Origin: an uncultured Paenibacillaceae bacterium
GTDB taxonomy: Bacteria; Bacillota; Bacilli; Aneurinibacillales; Aneurinibacillaceae
Length of the DNA stretch: 64,000 bases
Assembly (NCBI GenBank): GCA_937874515.1
Contig: CALNBV010000130.1
Location: 1 to 64,000 of the forward strand
Direction of reading: 5' to 3'
Under the pieces are notes generated by a model. The model was not told the origin of the DNA. It saw only the letters and a list, made by a program, of their open reading frames with translations, and searched no databases. This document shows positions 1 through 9,079 of the stretch, one piece after another. Numbering within the stretch: position 1 is the stretch's first letter; the number at the start of each line of letters is the position of its first letter. The position numbers and the translations under genes are program-made.

Positions 1-744
<744 letters not shown>

Positions 745-760
745 TTACTGCATAAAACAA

Positions 761-782
761 ACCCCATGTTTATACACGGGGT
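761..782 (-). terminator. Terminator-like hairpin upstream of the collagen-like gene
   Basis: On the minus strand, ACCCCGTGT and ACATGGGGT form a nine-pair stem with one G-T pair and a four-base loop, followed by TTGTTTTATG. It lies about 80 bases before the collagen-like start. It could be a second terminator for the upstream glycosyltransferase operon or a leader hairpin of the collagen-like gene. Confidence 0.45.
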
Positions 783-887
783 GACATCATTTGTAAAAAC
801 TAGCTAAAGTGTAAAAGACAACATCTACTGGTGTATTTCAATTTATTCTAAATTACTATTGATTGTTCATTTTTTAAACACACAAAT

Positions 888-918
888 AACCCCTCCTATC
901 ATGTTCAATGGAGGGGTT
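888..918 (-). terminator. Terminator of the methyltransferase/glycosyltransferase operon
   Basis: AACCCCTCC and GGAGGGGTT form a perfect nine-pair stem with a 13-base loop, just after the stop of the fusion gene. The following U-tract on the minus strand is weak (ATTTGTGTGTTT). Confidence 0.6.
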
Positions 919-926
919 AAAGGACT

Positions 927-2591
927 TTATTTTAACGAAAAAAACTCCTTTGTCTTCCAGAGGTATTCCTCTAACTGGGCTACATTTTTTTCATAACTAA
1001 AGTTTTGTGCTGTTTGAATGCCGTTATCTATTAATTTTCCCCTAAGTTCTTCATCGTGTAAAAGACGAATAATGCCTCCTGCCAGCCCTTGAATATCTCC
1101 TGGATCAAACAGCAACGCATTTTCTCCATGTTCTGCATACATATTGATGCCTCCACATTTGGTACTGACTACAGGGACACCTGTGGCCATTGCTTCTAAT
1201 GGAGGAAGGCCAAAACCTTCGTACAACGATGTACATACTAATAGAGAAGAATCATGAAAAGTGGCTGCCAATTTCTCCTTAGAGGGATTAATAATATATT
1301 CAATGGGATAACTTTTTACAGACAGATTATTTTTATAAGGCATTACCCATTTCACTTTAAATCGAACCCCTAGACGCCATACCCTTTCTAAAGTCTCTAG
1401 TGCAATGTCGGTTCCCTTCAATCGTACAGTAGGGTTATTAATTAATAAAATAGTAGGTTCAGTCAATTTATTGTCTTTAGGATTAAAAATAGATAAATCA
1501 ATACAGCAGGGTAATAGAGAGGCTTTCCGTTGGAACTTTGTGAGGATCATCTTCGATAAAAGTTGTGAGGAGGCAAGAAGGGCCACATTCTTAGAATAGT
1601 TTTGTTGCATATATTCCCGTTGAATAGTCACGTTGTAATCTCTGGGGATGTCTCCGAATAAAAAGGGATAGCCTTGCTCCCAATATACCACGGGATACGG
1701 TGTAGAAGACAATTCATTCAGTTGATCAAAAAATCCAGCCACAACAACATCCGAACCTTCCAAATAACTTTTATAAGGCTCAGAAGAGGGAATCACCGTT
1801 TCCTTACTAATATAAATTTTCATATGTTCATGAAAAATAGGGAAGGTGGGGTCATTGGTACGAAGTAAGGCATGCACTTGATGGCCTTTCATTTGCAGCC
1901 ACTTCATTTGTTCCACTAACATTTTTAATCCGCCAGTCATAGACTTGTGAGGTAAGATAAAAGTAATATTTAAAGGTTTTCGTTTCATGCTTTGCAGGGG
2001 ATGGGATAAGTATTCATCAATGGGGTATTCTTTCTTTTCTTTTTGCGGGGGATAGATTTTGATGATTTGCGCTCCATTGTCTCCAATTTTCACTTCCTCA
2101 TAATGAAAATCAAAATCCGTAAAATCAATTTGGGACCAACGGCTTATATGTTTTTCATGGGGATTATCTAAGTAATACTGCTGGGAATGGGGATAGAGTG
2201 GAGTGGTAATAATCAATGTTTTATTTGTTTTCTCTAACAATTCCTTAATGAGGTTTTTTCCATCACTTTTCGTGAAATTTTGTATAAGATCAATTAATAA
2301 AATAACATCATAATTCTCTAATTTAGGCAGTACGTTTTCAAGAGGATCGTAAAATATGTTGTGATATATATAGTCATATATCGGATTTTTATATCCTTGG
2401 TGTATTTCTATCCCATCGATTTGTACGAGCCAATCTTTTTGTTCATACCGTTCAAAGGGGAGGTCTAACACTTCCCTAACCAACACACCATACTTACCAA
2501 ACCCAATTCCTACATCTAAAACTGTTACTGGTTGTTCAGCTATAACATGGTCTAGAATAATTGGGGCTATTTGATAGTAGGATACTGGCAT
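927..2591 (-). CDS. Fusion of SAM-dependent methyltransferase and GT4-type glycosyltransferase
   Basis: About 554 residues. Residues 1-190 are a class I methyltransferase fold with the SAM-binding glycine motif VLDVGIGFGKYG. Residues 205-550 are a GT-B glycosyltransferase of the GT4/group 1 type, with the E-x7-E element in EGFGLPPLEAM and the downstream VVSTKCGG segment. Of two adjacent ATGs, the second (MPVSYYQ) matches the start of the paralogue upstream; AAAGGAGG precedes both. The methyltransferase half reads LLIDLIQNF where the paralogue has LLIDVLEHF, so a motif typical of active relatives has decayed. It lies 21 bases after the paralogue in one operon, upstream of a collagen-like gene. 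Modifying glycans on that protein is an inference from position. Confidence 0.8.
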   Translation of the reverse strand: MPVSYYQIAPIILDHVIAEQPVTVLDVGIGFGKYGVLVREVLDLPFERYEQKDWLVQIDGIEIHQGYKNPIYDYIYHNIFYDPLENVLPKLENYDVILLIDLIQNFTKSDGKNLIKELLEKTNKTLIITTPLYPHSQQYYLDNPHEKHISRWSQIDFTDFDFHYEEVKIGDNGAQIIKIYPPQKEKKEYPIDEYLSHPLQSMKRKPLNITFILPHKSMTGGLKMLVEQMKWLQMKGHQVHALLRTNDPTFPIFHEHMKIYISKETVIPSSEPYKSYLEGSDVVVAGFFDQLNELSSTPYPVVYWEQGYPFLFGDIPRDYNVTIQREYMQQNYSKNVALLASSQLLSKMILTKFQRKASLLPCCIDLSIFNPKDNKLTEPTILLINNPTVRLKGTDIALETLERVWRLGVRFKVKWVMPYKNNLSVKSYPIEYIINPSKEKLAATFHDSSLLVCTSLYEGFGLPPLEAMATGVPVVSTKCGGINMYAEHGENALLFDPGDIQGLAGGIIRLLHDEELRGKLIDNGIQTAQNFSYEKNVAQLEEYLWKTKEFFSLK

Positions 2592-2612
2592 CATAACCCT
2601 CCTTTACCCCGT

Positions 2613-3167
2613 TTATTCTATAGTAGGGTATAATTTTATAAATTGAGCCCCATTATCTAAAATGTATTGAATCCAATACTCGCATTTATAATTTCTAAAG
2701 TCCTCCTTTTCCCAACGGCTTTTATGTTCCTCGAATGTATTACCCAGGTATTCTGTTTGATGGGCTGGATATAGGGGAGTAGATACAATCAGGGCTTTAT
2801 TGGTATGTTGTAATAATGTCTCTAACACCAGATGACCTTCTTCTTTCGTGAAATGCTCCAATACATCGATAAGAAGAACACAGTCATATTTTTGTAATTG
2901 GGAATGTACATTGAGAATGTCTCCGTAATGAACATGATTATAAACATAGTCATGAATGGGATTCCGGTATTGTTCATAGGCCTCCACACCATCTACGCGT
3001 ACAATCCACTGCTCTTTATAATATCGTTCAAAGGGAACTTCCATGTTTTCTCGAATAAGTACTCCGTATTTACCAAAACCTACACCCACATCCAAAATGC
3101 TGGATGGGTCTGACAGCAAAACGTGATGTAACACCGTTGGTATTGCCTGATAAAAGGAAACGGGCAT
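2613..3167 (-). CDS. Class I SAM-dependent methyltransferase, paralogue of the fusion's N-terminus
   Basis: 184 residues, with ILDVGVGFGKYGVL as the SAM-binding motif and an intact LLIDVLEHF acidic/histidine motif. It resembles the first 190 residues of the next gene along almost its whole length, including the MPVS start, the FERY segment and the DNGAQ...KLYP end. A tandem duplication followed by fusion of one copy to a glycosyltransferase is the simplest reading. AAGGGGG precedes the ATG. The substrate is unknown; methylation of a surface-glycan sugar is plausible from context. Confidence 0.75.
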   Translation of the reverse strand: MPVSFYQAIPTVLHHVLLSDPSSILDVGVGFGKYGVLIRENMEVPFERYYKEQWIVRVDGVEAYEQYRNPIHDYVYNHVHYGDILNVHSQLQKYDCVLLIDVLEHFTKEEGHLVLETLLQHTNKALIVSTPLYPAHQTEYLGNTFEEHKSRWEKEDFRNYKCEYWIQYILDNGAQFIKLYPTIE

Positions 3168-3253
3168 GACGAACCCCCTTTACATAAATAGGTTTTTCCC
3201 TTTACTCGATATATGTATTTCATATCAAAAACATACATTTAAACAAAACAAAA

Positions 3254-3285
3254 AGACGTTTTTTGCATTCAATCAAAAAACGTCT
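3254..3285 (-). terminator. Rho-independent terminator after the DEAD-box helicase
   Basis: AGACGTTTTTTG pairs with CAAAAAACGTCT around an eight-base loop and is followed on the minus strand by TTTTGTTTTG. Confidence 0.85.
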
Positions 3286-3301
3286 CATTGATCAATCTAT
3301 T

Positions 3302-4708
3302 TTAGTTTTTAACTTTTACCCGTCTCCGGCGCTCACGATAAGGTTTTTCACCTTTGTGTTTTTCCGCTCTACTCTTTTTCACTCTTAAAGGAGCCTCATC
3401 TGTTAATTTAACCTGTCCCTGATCTTTGGGTTCCTTGGTTAAAATTTTTAATGCAGCAGAAACAAGGGTAACTGGGTCTTCTTCCTGCATGAGATGTTTG
3501 GCAATCCCATGATATGAATAAAGGTTCGCTTTCCCGGCAATTTCCATTAATAAATCGGCAGCTTTCCGCTGTTGGTTTTCTATCGCTTCTTCTTTTGAAG
3601 GAACGGAAACCCATTCCATTGTCCGTTTCGTCACTTTTTCAATGGTTTTGATATGATCAATTTCAGATGGAGTAACGAAGGTTAAAGCCATCCCTGTTTT
3701 CCCGGCACGCCCTGTTCGGCCAATACGATGGACGTAACTTTCTGGATCCTGGGGAAGATCGAAATTATATACATGGCTTACACCGCTAATATCTAAACCA
3801 CGAGCAGCCACATCCGTAGCAACTAATAAATTAATTCTTCCTTCTTTAAATCGTTTCATGATGGAACTGCGTTTATCCTGGCTAATGTCCCCATGAATTC
3901 CTTCCGCTTTATAACCGAATTTGTTTAAAGCCTCGGATAATTCATCTACTCTGCGTTTTGTACGGCCAAATACAATAGCTAATTCTGGATTGTTCACATC
4001 GAGAAGGCGGCAAAGGGTTGGGAATTTTTCACTTTCCCTCACTTTATAACAAAGCTGGGATACATTCTTAACGGTAACTTCTTTTGCTTTAATCGCAACG
4101 GTTTCCGGGTCTTTCATATAGGTTTTTGCAATTTGCAAAACTGCTTTAGACATAGTTGCAGAAAAAAGAAGGGTCTGTTTTTCTTCAGGCATTTCACTCA
4201 AGATCATCGTGATGTCTTCAATGAAACCCATATTCAACATTTCATCAGCTTCATCCAATACAACCATTTCTATGGTTTTCAATCGAATGGTTTTCCGACG
4301 CATATGGTCCATTAAGCGCCCAGGGGTAGCTACAATAATTTGCGGCTTTTTCTTTAATGAGCGAATTTGTTTGTTCATTTCCTGACCGCCATAGATGGCC
4401 AGGGCATGGACGTTTTGGAATCGTCCAATTTTATTAATTTCTTCTGCTACCTGAATTACTAATTCCCTTGTTGGAGCAATAACAATTCCCTGTATTTTTT
4501 CTGCCTCTACGTCTACCATATTTACAAGTGGCACACCAAAGGCCACTGTTTTCCCTGTGCCTGTTTGCGCTTGTCCAATGATATCCCGCCCCGTTAATGC
4601 GATAGGAATCGTTTGCTCCTGAATAGGGGTTGCTTCCTCAAATCCCATATGAGTTAGGGCACGATGGATATTATGATGTATTTCAAATTCATAAAAAGTA
4701 CTCAACAA
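3302..4708 (-). CDS. cshA: DEAD-box ATP-dependent RNA helicase (CshA-like)
   Basis: 468 residues with all helicase motifs in order: Q motif near 5-33, [10 protein letters not shown] (45-54), PTREL (79-83), DEAD (152-155), SAT (183-185), and the ARGLD and [10 protein letters not shown] motifs near 310-345. A lysine/arginine-rich tail over the last 40 residues suits RNA binding. This is the architecture of CshA, which unwinds RNA during ribosome assembly, mRNA decay and cold growth. The start is TTG, 6 bases after AAAGGAG. A cold shock gene lies upstream on the same strand but behind its own terminator. Confidence 0.88.
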   Translation of the reverse strand: MLSTFYEFEIHHNIHRALTHMGFEEATPIQEQTIPIALTGRDIIGQAQTGTGKTVAFGVPLVNMVDVEAEKIQGIVIAPTRELVIQVAEEINKIGRFQNVHALAIYGGQEMNKQIRSLKKKPQIIVATPGRLMDHMRRKTIRLKTIEMVVLDEADEMLNMGFIEDITMILSEMPEEKQTLLFSATMSKAVLQIAKTYMKDPETVAIKAKEVTVKNVSQLCYKVRESEKFPTLCRLLDVNNPELAIVFGRTKRRVDELSEALNKFGYKAEGIHGDISQDKRSSIMKRFKEGRINLLVATDVAARGLDISGVSHVYNFDLPQDPESYVHRIGRTGRAGKTGMALTFVTPSEIDHIKTIEKVTKRTMEWVSVPSKEEAIENQQRKAADLLMEIAGKANLYSYHGIAKHLMQEEDPVTLVSAALKILTKEPKDQGQVKLTDEAPLRVKKSRAEKHKGEKPYRERRRRVKVKN

Positions 4709-4781
4709 TATTCTCCTTTATAACTTAACTTTAATTTTATTATTCCCAAAAAGTCGGCTTTTTCTCCCACCAATTGGTCAA

Positions 4782-4799
4782 CCTCAAACTTATAAATTC
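4782..4799. repeat. Short solo copy of an intergenic repeat end
   Basis: CCTCAAACTTATAAATTC here matches the segments at 19704-19721 and 20314-20331, which end two other copies of the repeat family. No other part of the element is recognisable at this site. Confidence 0.5.
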
Positions 4800-4814
4800 A
4801 AACACACTAAAAAA

Positions 4815-4842
4815 GGGGCAATTCCTCTCTTGGAATTGCCCC
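4815..4842 (-). terminator. Terminator of the cold shock gene
   Basis: GGGGCAATTCC pairs with GGAATTGCCCC around a six-base loop. On the minus strand it is followed by six T residues. Confidence 0.9.
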
Positions 4843-4868
4843 ATTATTTTAAGTTGCAATGTTCAAAA

Positions 4869-5066
4869 TTAGAGTTTTACTACGTTAGCTGCTTGAGGTC
4901 CACGGTTGCCTTGAACGATTTCAAACTCAACTTGTTGGCCTTCTTCTAAGCTTTTAAAACCGTTTCCTTGAATAGCAGTGAAATGTACGAATACATCGTC
5001 TCCACCTTCACGTTCGATAAATCCAAAACCTTTTTCGGAATTAAACCATTTAACTTTTCCAACCAT
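4869..5066 (-). CDS. Cold shock protein (CspA/CspB family)
   Basis: 65 residues, the usual length of a single cold shock domain. RNP1 (KGFGFI) and RNP2 (VFVHF) are intact, forming the OB-fold nucleic-acid surface. The family binds single-stranded RNA and DNA as chaperones. AAGGAG lies 10 bases before the ATG. About 160 bases separate it from the helicase gene upstream, leaving room for an untranslated leader of the kind that regulates many csp genes; I see no decisive structure in it. It is monocistronic, with a strong terminator. Confidence 0.95.
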   Translation of the reverse strand: MVGKVKWFNSEKGFGFIEREGGDDVFVHFTAIQGNGFKSLEEGQQVEFEIVQGNRGPQAANVVKL

Positions 5067-5230
5067 GTTTTACGGTCTCCTTACATAAATAAATTGATAA
5101 AAAGCAAAAATCCAAAAAACTCATTCGTCCCAAACCAGAGACCGCTCAATGGTCCTTTGCAAATTCCTGACTTTTTAACTTACTAACAGCTTATCATTTT
5201 CTTAAAGAAAATTCAATGGAAAAACAAGCT

Positions 5231-7549
5231 TTAGTCTCTTACATATGTTGTTGATTCTGATTCATAAATAAACGGGCTAAGCTCGCCTTTTGCATATAAA
5301 TGAAGTTCATGCATGGCCCGTGTACAGGCTGTATAAAAGAGTTTTCGTTCACTCTCTTTACAATAGGTTTCACAAGAAGCATCAAAAATGATTACCCCAT
5401 CAAATTCCACCCCTTTTGCCAGATAAGAAGGAATGACCAGGGTTCCTTTTTCAAAGGAAATGGTTTCTTTTGAAACTAAGCGAAGGGAAATGAATGGTTG
5501 TAAAGCTTCATAAACTGCCTTACTTTCCATGGCGCTTTTTCCGATTATAGCGATACTTTGAGAACCAGATGCTTGAAGTTCCTTAATCTGATGAATTATT
5601 TCCCCAATTCTCTCTTGATCATCCTTCACCTGTGTAATCGTAGGTTTTTTTCCATCTCGTTGAAAAGGTTCTATCTCTTCTCCACCTGGGATGAACCCCC
5701 GGGTAAAATCTACAATTTGGCGGGTAGAACGATAGCTCCGCTTTAAAACAATCACTTCAGTATGTTCTTGATTATGCAATTCATCCTGATCAATCAGGGT
5801 TTTATTTCCGGCTGAGTGGGAAAAAATCGCCTGATTCACGTCTCCCAAAATGGTCATTTTCCCCCGGGGAAATAATCTTCTTAAAAACTCGAATTGAAAA
5901 GGAGAATAATCCTGAGCTTCATCAATAAACACATGGCGAATACTATTATTCGTATGAAATCCCACAATTTTTTCATTTAAGTATAAGTAAGGGGTGGCAT
6001 CTTCATAGGCGAGTTCTGAACGGTCTAACTTCTCTATTGTTTGCCCACAAATGACACTCCAATTAGGGGTTAAGTTTCTTATTTGAGCAAAGAACTGCCT
6101 GTAGATTTTTTTTGTATCAACAAACCCCATCCCTTTTACCATACGGCGCAAGGGTCTAATGAATTTTTGGACCACAATTATAGAAAGCAATTCTCGCTCA
6201 CGGTCCGAATCATCAAATGTATCTTCTGAATAACGCCTTTTCTTTTGTAAGTTTTGATGGGCACGAATATAAGTTTCTTCATCCAATAATTCTATGGCTT
6301 CTTCAACCCAGGGTTCATTACGTTCCTTCCGGGCAAATTCCTTTAGCTGTTTTAACAGCCACTCACTTAAAAATTTCAAGCGATTGGGGATGGATAAATA
6401 GGAATCATAGGAATAAAACTGGTCCCAAATTTCCTTTGATGAAATAAGAACTTTTCCCCGTAGTTTCAGGTTTTTGAAAATCATCCCGTCTTGTTTTAAG
6501 TGTTCTGCGTACTCATCGATAACATGTAAGAATTCTTTGGAGGCCTTATAATTAATGCCTTCAATTCGTTCCTGGTACCCCTTTTTGTGAACAGCTGTTA
6601 AAGTGTACTCCATTTGTGTAAACGGATCTTCAAGCTTAAAGGATTTTCCAAGCAAATGGGTTAAATATTCCTGGAACGTGGTTTGTTGCATATTTTCTTC
6701 CCCTAATTCGGGAAGTACAGTAGAAACGTAACTATTAAACATGGGGTTGGGGGAAAATAGGACAATTTGTTCTGCCTTTAATGTTTCTCGATACCGATAT
6801 AATAAATAGGCTACCCGTTGTAACGCTGCAGAAGTTTTCCCGCTCCCCGCCGCCCCCTGTACAATAAGAACAGAACTTCGTTCATTTCGAATAATTCTGT
6901 TTTGTTCTCTTTGGATAGTAGCCACAATGCTTTTCATTTGTGAATCTGCTTTATTCCCAAGCACTTCTTGCAACATTTCATCCCCAATGGTGACCCCTGT
7001 ATCAAACATGCTAATCATTTGGCCATCCCGGATGATAAACTGCCTTTTTAGTTCCATGGTTCCCGTGATCATGCCACCTGGTGTTTTATATTGGGCAGGC
7101 CCGGGTGGATAATCATAATAGAGGCTAGATACAGGAGCTCGCCAATCATAGATTAAAAAATTTTCCCCCTCATCATCCATTAAAGAGGCAATTCCTAAAT
7201 AAATTTGGTCCGCTTTTTTTGCTTCATCCTCTAAAAAGTCAATTCGCCCAAAGTAGGGAGAACTTTCAAGTTTTTTCAATGCTTTTAGTTGAGTAAAATC
7301 ATGGCGGTGGGTGACTTCTCTTTCCGTAAGAATTTCCGCCTGTTGCCTCATACTGGCATAGGTTTCTGCCATTTCATAAAGATCTTCTGAGTTCACTGTT
7401 ACATCATCCCAGAAGTTTTTACGGATTTCTACAATTTCAGATTTTAAATCCCCAACACGCTCTTGCAGTGCAGAAATCCGCTTTTTTATAACTTCTATAA
7501 CGAAATCTACTCGTGCCTGTTCCTCCATCCTACTCACATCCTTCGCCAT
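5231..7549 (-). CDS. helD: UvrD-like helicase of the HelD family (RNA polymerase recycling factor)
   Basis: 772 residues: a coiled-coil N-terminal arm (1-90), an insertion-rich superfamily 1 ATPase core with Walker A GAAGSGKTS (232-240) and Walker B DEAQD (543-547), then LKRSYRST and C-terminal helicase motifs. This matches HelD, which uses ATP to remove stalled RNA polymerase from DNA rather than unwinding nucleic acid. The start is uncertain: the first ATG (7549) has a weak ribosome site, while an ATG seven codons later has AAGGATG before it. It is divergent from the carbonic anhydrase-like gene. Confidence 0.85.
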   Translation of the reverse strand: MAKDVSRMEEQARVDFVIEVIKKRISALQERVGDLKSEIVEIRKNFWDDVTVNSEDLYEMAETYASMRQQAEILTEREVTHRHDFTQLKALKKLESSPYFGRIDFLEDEAKKADQIYLGIASLMDDEGENFLIYDWRAPVSSLYYDYPPGPAQYKTPGGMITGTMELKRQFIIRDGQMISMFDTGVTIGDEMLQEVLGNKADSQMKSIVATIQREQNRIIRNERSSVLIVQGAAGSGKTSAALQRVAYLLYRYRETLKAEQIVLFSPNPMFNSYVSTVLPELGEENMQQTTFQEYLTHLLGKSFKLEDPFTQMEYTLTAVHKKGYQERIEGINYKASKEFLHVIDEYAEHLKQDGMIFKNLKLRGKVLISSKEIWDQFYSYDSYLSIPNRLKFLSEWLLKQLKEFARKERNEPWVEEAIELLDEETYIRAHQNLQKKRRYSEDTFDDSDRERELLSIIVVQKFIRPLRRMVKGMGFVDTKKIYRQFFAQIRNLTPNWSVICGQTIEKLDRSELAYEDATPYLYLNEKIVGFHTNNSIRHVFIDEAQDYSPFQFEFLRRLFPRGKMTILGDVNQAIFSHSAGNKTLIDQDELHNQEHTEVIVLKRSYRSTRQIVDFTRGFIPGGEEIEPFQRDGKKPTITQVKDDQERIGEIIHQIKELQASGSQSIAIIGKSAMESKAVYEALQPFISLRLVSKETISFEKGTLVIPSYLAKGVEFDGVIIFDASCETYCKESERKLFYTACTRAMHELHLYAKGELSPFIYESESTTYVRD

Positions 7550-7611
7550 TTTTTCATCTATTTTTCAAGGGTTATTCGCTTTTTTTGTCGTTTAATGTGT
7601 GTGGAAATTTT

Positions 7612-7640
7612 TTGGACAATTCAGTATTATATATTATAAA
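7612..7640 (+). promoter_or_regulatory. Sigma-A promoter of the carbonic anhydrase-like gene
   Basis: TTGGAC, a 17-base spacer and TATAAA. Initiation would fall near 7647, just before the hairpin leader. Confidence 0.6.
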
Positions 7641-7648
7641 GAAAACTT

Positions 7649-7688
7649 GGCTTGCAACAAGCCTTTACGCTTCGGGGAGGCTTTTTTT
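7649..7688 (+). promoter_or_regulatory. Leader with mutually exclusive hairpins before the carbonic anhydrase-like gene
   Basis: GGCTTG-CAA-CAAGCC (7649-7663) can form one hairpin. The same AAGCC segment, extended to AAGCCT (7659-7664), can instead pair with AGGCTT (7678-7683), which is followed by a run of T ending at the ATG. The second hairpin looks like a terminator and overlaps the ribosome site GGGGAGG. Using 7659-7663 in one hairpin excludes the other. This is seen directly; regulation by attenuation or ribosome-site masking is inference. Confidence 0.5.
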
Positions 7689-8276
7689 ATGGGTAAATTA
7701 GAAGAAATCGTAGAATTTAACCAGGATTTTGTAGATGAAAAGTGCTTTACCCCTTTAACTAATAGGGAATATGAGAAAAAACCGGTCCTCATTCTTTCGT
7801 TTATGGACTCCCGCTATATCGAGTTCATTCCAAAAACCATGAATTTAAAAGTAGATGATGCGAAAATTATCCAAAACGATGGGGGGATTATTAGCCATCC
7901 CTTCGGCAGTGTAATGCGCAGTATTATTGTTTCCATTTATGAGTTAAATGTAAATGAAATTTTTGTCATTGGACGAAATGATTGCAGAAATCAAAACAAA
8001 CAATCTTCATGCCTTCATAAGCTAATGGAAAATGACCACTCCCTTCATAAAATAAAAACGTTGCAACATGTGGGCATTAACGTAGAAAAATGGTTGGAAG
8101 AATATGATAATCCTATTGATGGTTTACGTCAAAATATAAATATGATTAAAAATCATCCTCTTCTTCCTGAGCAGGTGGCTGTCCACGGGTTGATTATGAA
8201 TCCGGCATCGGGTAAATTAGACCTTATTGTAAACGGATACAAAGAGGGGAAATCTGTAGTTCCTTCTTTTTCATAG
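7689..8276 (+). CDS. Beta-carbonic anhydrase homologue lacking zinc ligands
   Basis: 195 residues with the fold signature of the YtiB-type beta-carbonic anhydrases, including the HPFGSVMRSI segment. Beta enzymes bind zinc through Cys (CxDxR) and His and Cys (HxxC). Here the first motif reads FMDSR and the second GRNDC, so the first Cys and the His are replaced by Phe and Arg; only the last Cys remains. Zinc-dependent CO2 hydration is therefore unlikely. The chosen ATG follows GGGGAGG by 8 bases; an in-frame start upstream would include the promoter. It ends at a strong bidirectional terminator. Confidence 0.8.
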   Translation: MGKLEEIVEFNQDFVDEKCFTPLTNREYEKKPVLILSFMDSRYIEFIPKTMNLKVDDAKIIQNDGGIISHPFGSVMRSIIVSIYELNVNEIFVIGRNDCRNQNKQSSCLHKLMENDHSLHKIKTLQHVGINVEKWLEEYDNPIDGLRQNINMIKNHPLLPEQVAVHGLIMNPASGKLDLIVNGYKEGKSVVPSFS

Positions 8277-8284
8277 AATATAAT

Positions 8285-8316
8285 AAAAGCCGCTTTTTCT
8301 GCGAAAAGCGGCTTTT
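8285..8316. terminator. Bidirectional terminator
   Basis: AAAAGCCGCTTTT pairs with AAAAGCGGCTTTT around a six-base loop, flanked by A-runs and T-runs. It serves two convergent genes. Confidence 0.9.
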
Positions 8317-8326
8317 GTTTTGTATA

Positions 8327-8941
8327 TTAAGATTTATTTACAAAATCAATCATTCTCCTGTATACACTATCATCCCCAACCAAAACCAGGGTATCGCCTT
8401 CACGTAAAATAACATGGGGACCCGGGGAAATGGTGACTTCTGTCTCCCTTCTTAAAGCAACGACCGTTGCCCCTGTATTTTGCCATAACTGATGATCGGC
8501 AATGGTTGTACCTATTAAATGAGAGCCTCTGGGGACCTTTACCTCCACCGGGTTATAGGGCGTTAAATTGCGCAACCGGTCCGAGAAATTAATAATATCC
8601 TTTAGTACTTCTTCAAATTTTCTATCAATGTTTTTCTTTTCTTTCAACAAAATCTCTAAATCCTGTTTTAAGGAATACACTGACTTCATGTATTTAAACT
8701 TATTTACATAATGGTACGCCTGTTCAACGGATAGGACCATAATTTCCTTTCCCTGAGAAACGTCCACAATTTTTTCCTCTTTTAACAGACCGATGGCTTT
8801 TCTAATGGTTTCCGGTGAAACCTGATATTGGCTGGCCAATAAGGTTCTGCCAGAGATTTTTTTATGAATAGGAAATTCTCCCTTAATTATACGATGGGCA
8901 ATATCTAAAGATATTGATCGATAGATAGGAATGTCTTGCAT
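8327..8941 (-). CDS. GntR-type regulator with RCK_C/TrkA_C domain (BusR-like)
   Basis: 204 residues: a GntR winged helix (about 1-75, with SPETIRKAIGLLKEE as the recognition region), a coiled-coil linker (about 85-120) and an RCK_C domain (about 125-204). This architecture is that of BusR, which represses osmolyte or potassium transport genes when its RCK_C domain binds cyclic di-AMP. The ATG at 8941 is chosen because GAGGAG lies 7 bases before it. No transporter gene is adjacent, so the target is unknown. A cyclic di-AMP phosphodiesterase gene (gdpP) lies elsewhere in the window. Confidence 0.75.
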   Translation of the reverse strand: MQDIPIYRSISLDIAHRIIKGEFPIHKKISGRTLLASQYQVSPETIRKAIGLLKEEKIVDVSQGKEIMVLSVEQAYHYVNKFKYMKSVYSLKQDLEILLKEKKNIDRKFEEVLKDIINFSDRLRNLTPYNPVEVKVPRGSHLIGTTIADHQLWQNTGATVVALRRETEVTISPGPHVILREGDTLVLVGDDSVYRRMIDFVNKS

Positions 8942-9079
8942 GGTTATTCTCCTCAAATTTATTCTTACCTGATATTATTCCTAAATAAGGAACAAAACAA
9001 GTACATTTAAAAGGTGATTTACTCCCCAATTTATCATACAATCATCCTATGGATAATTTCATAATGAAAGGTGAATTAC

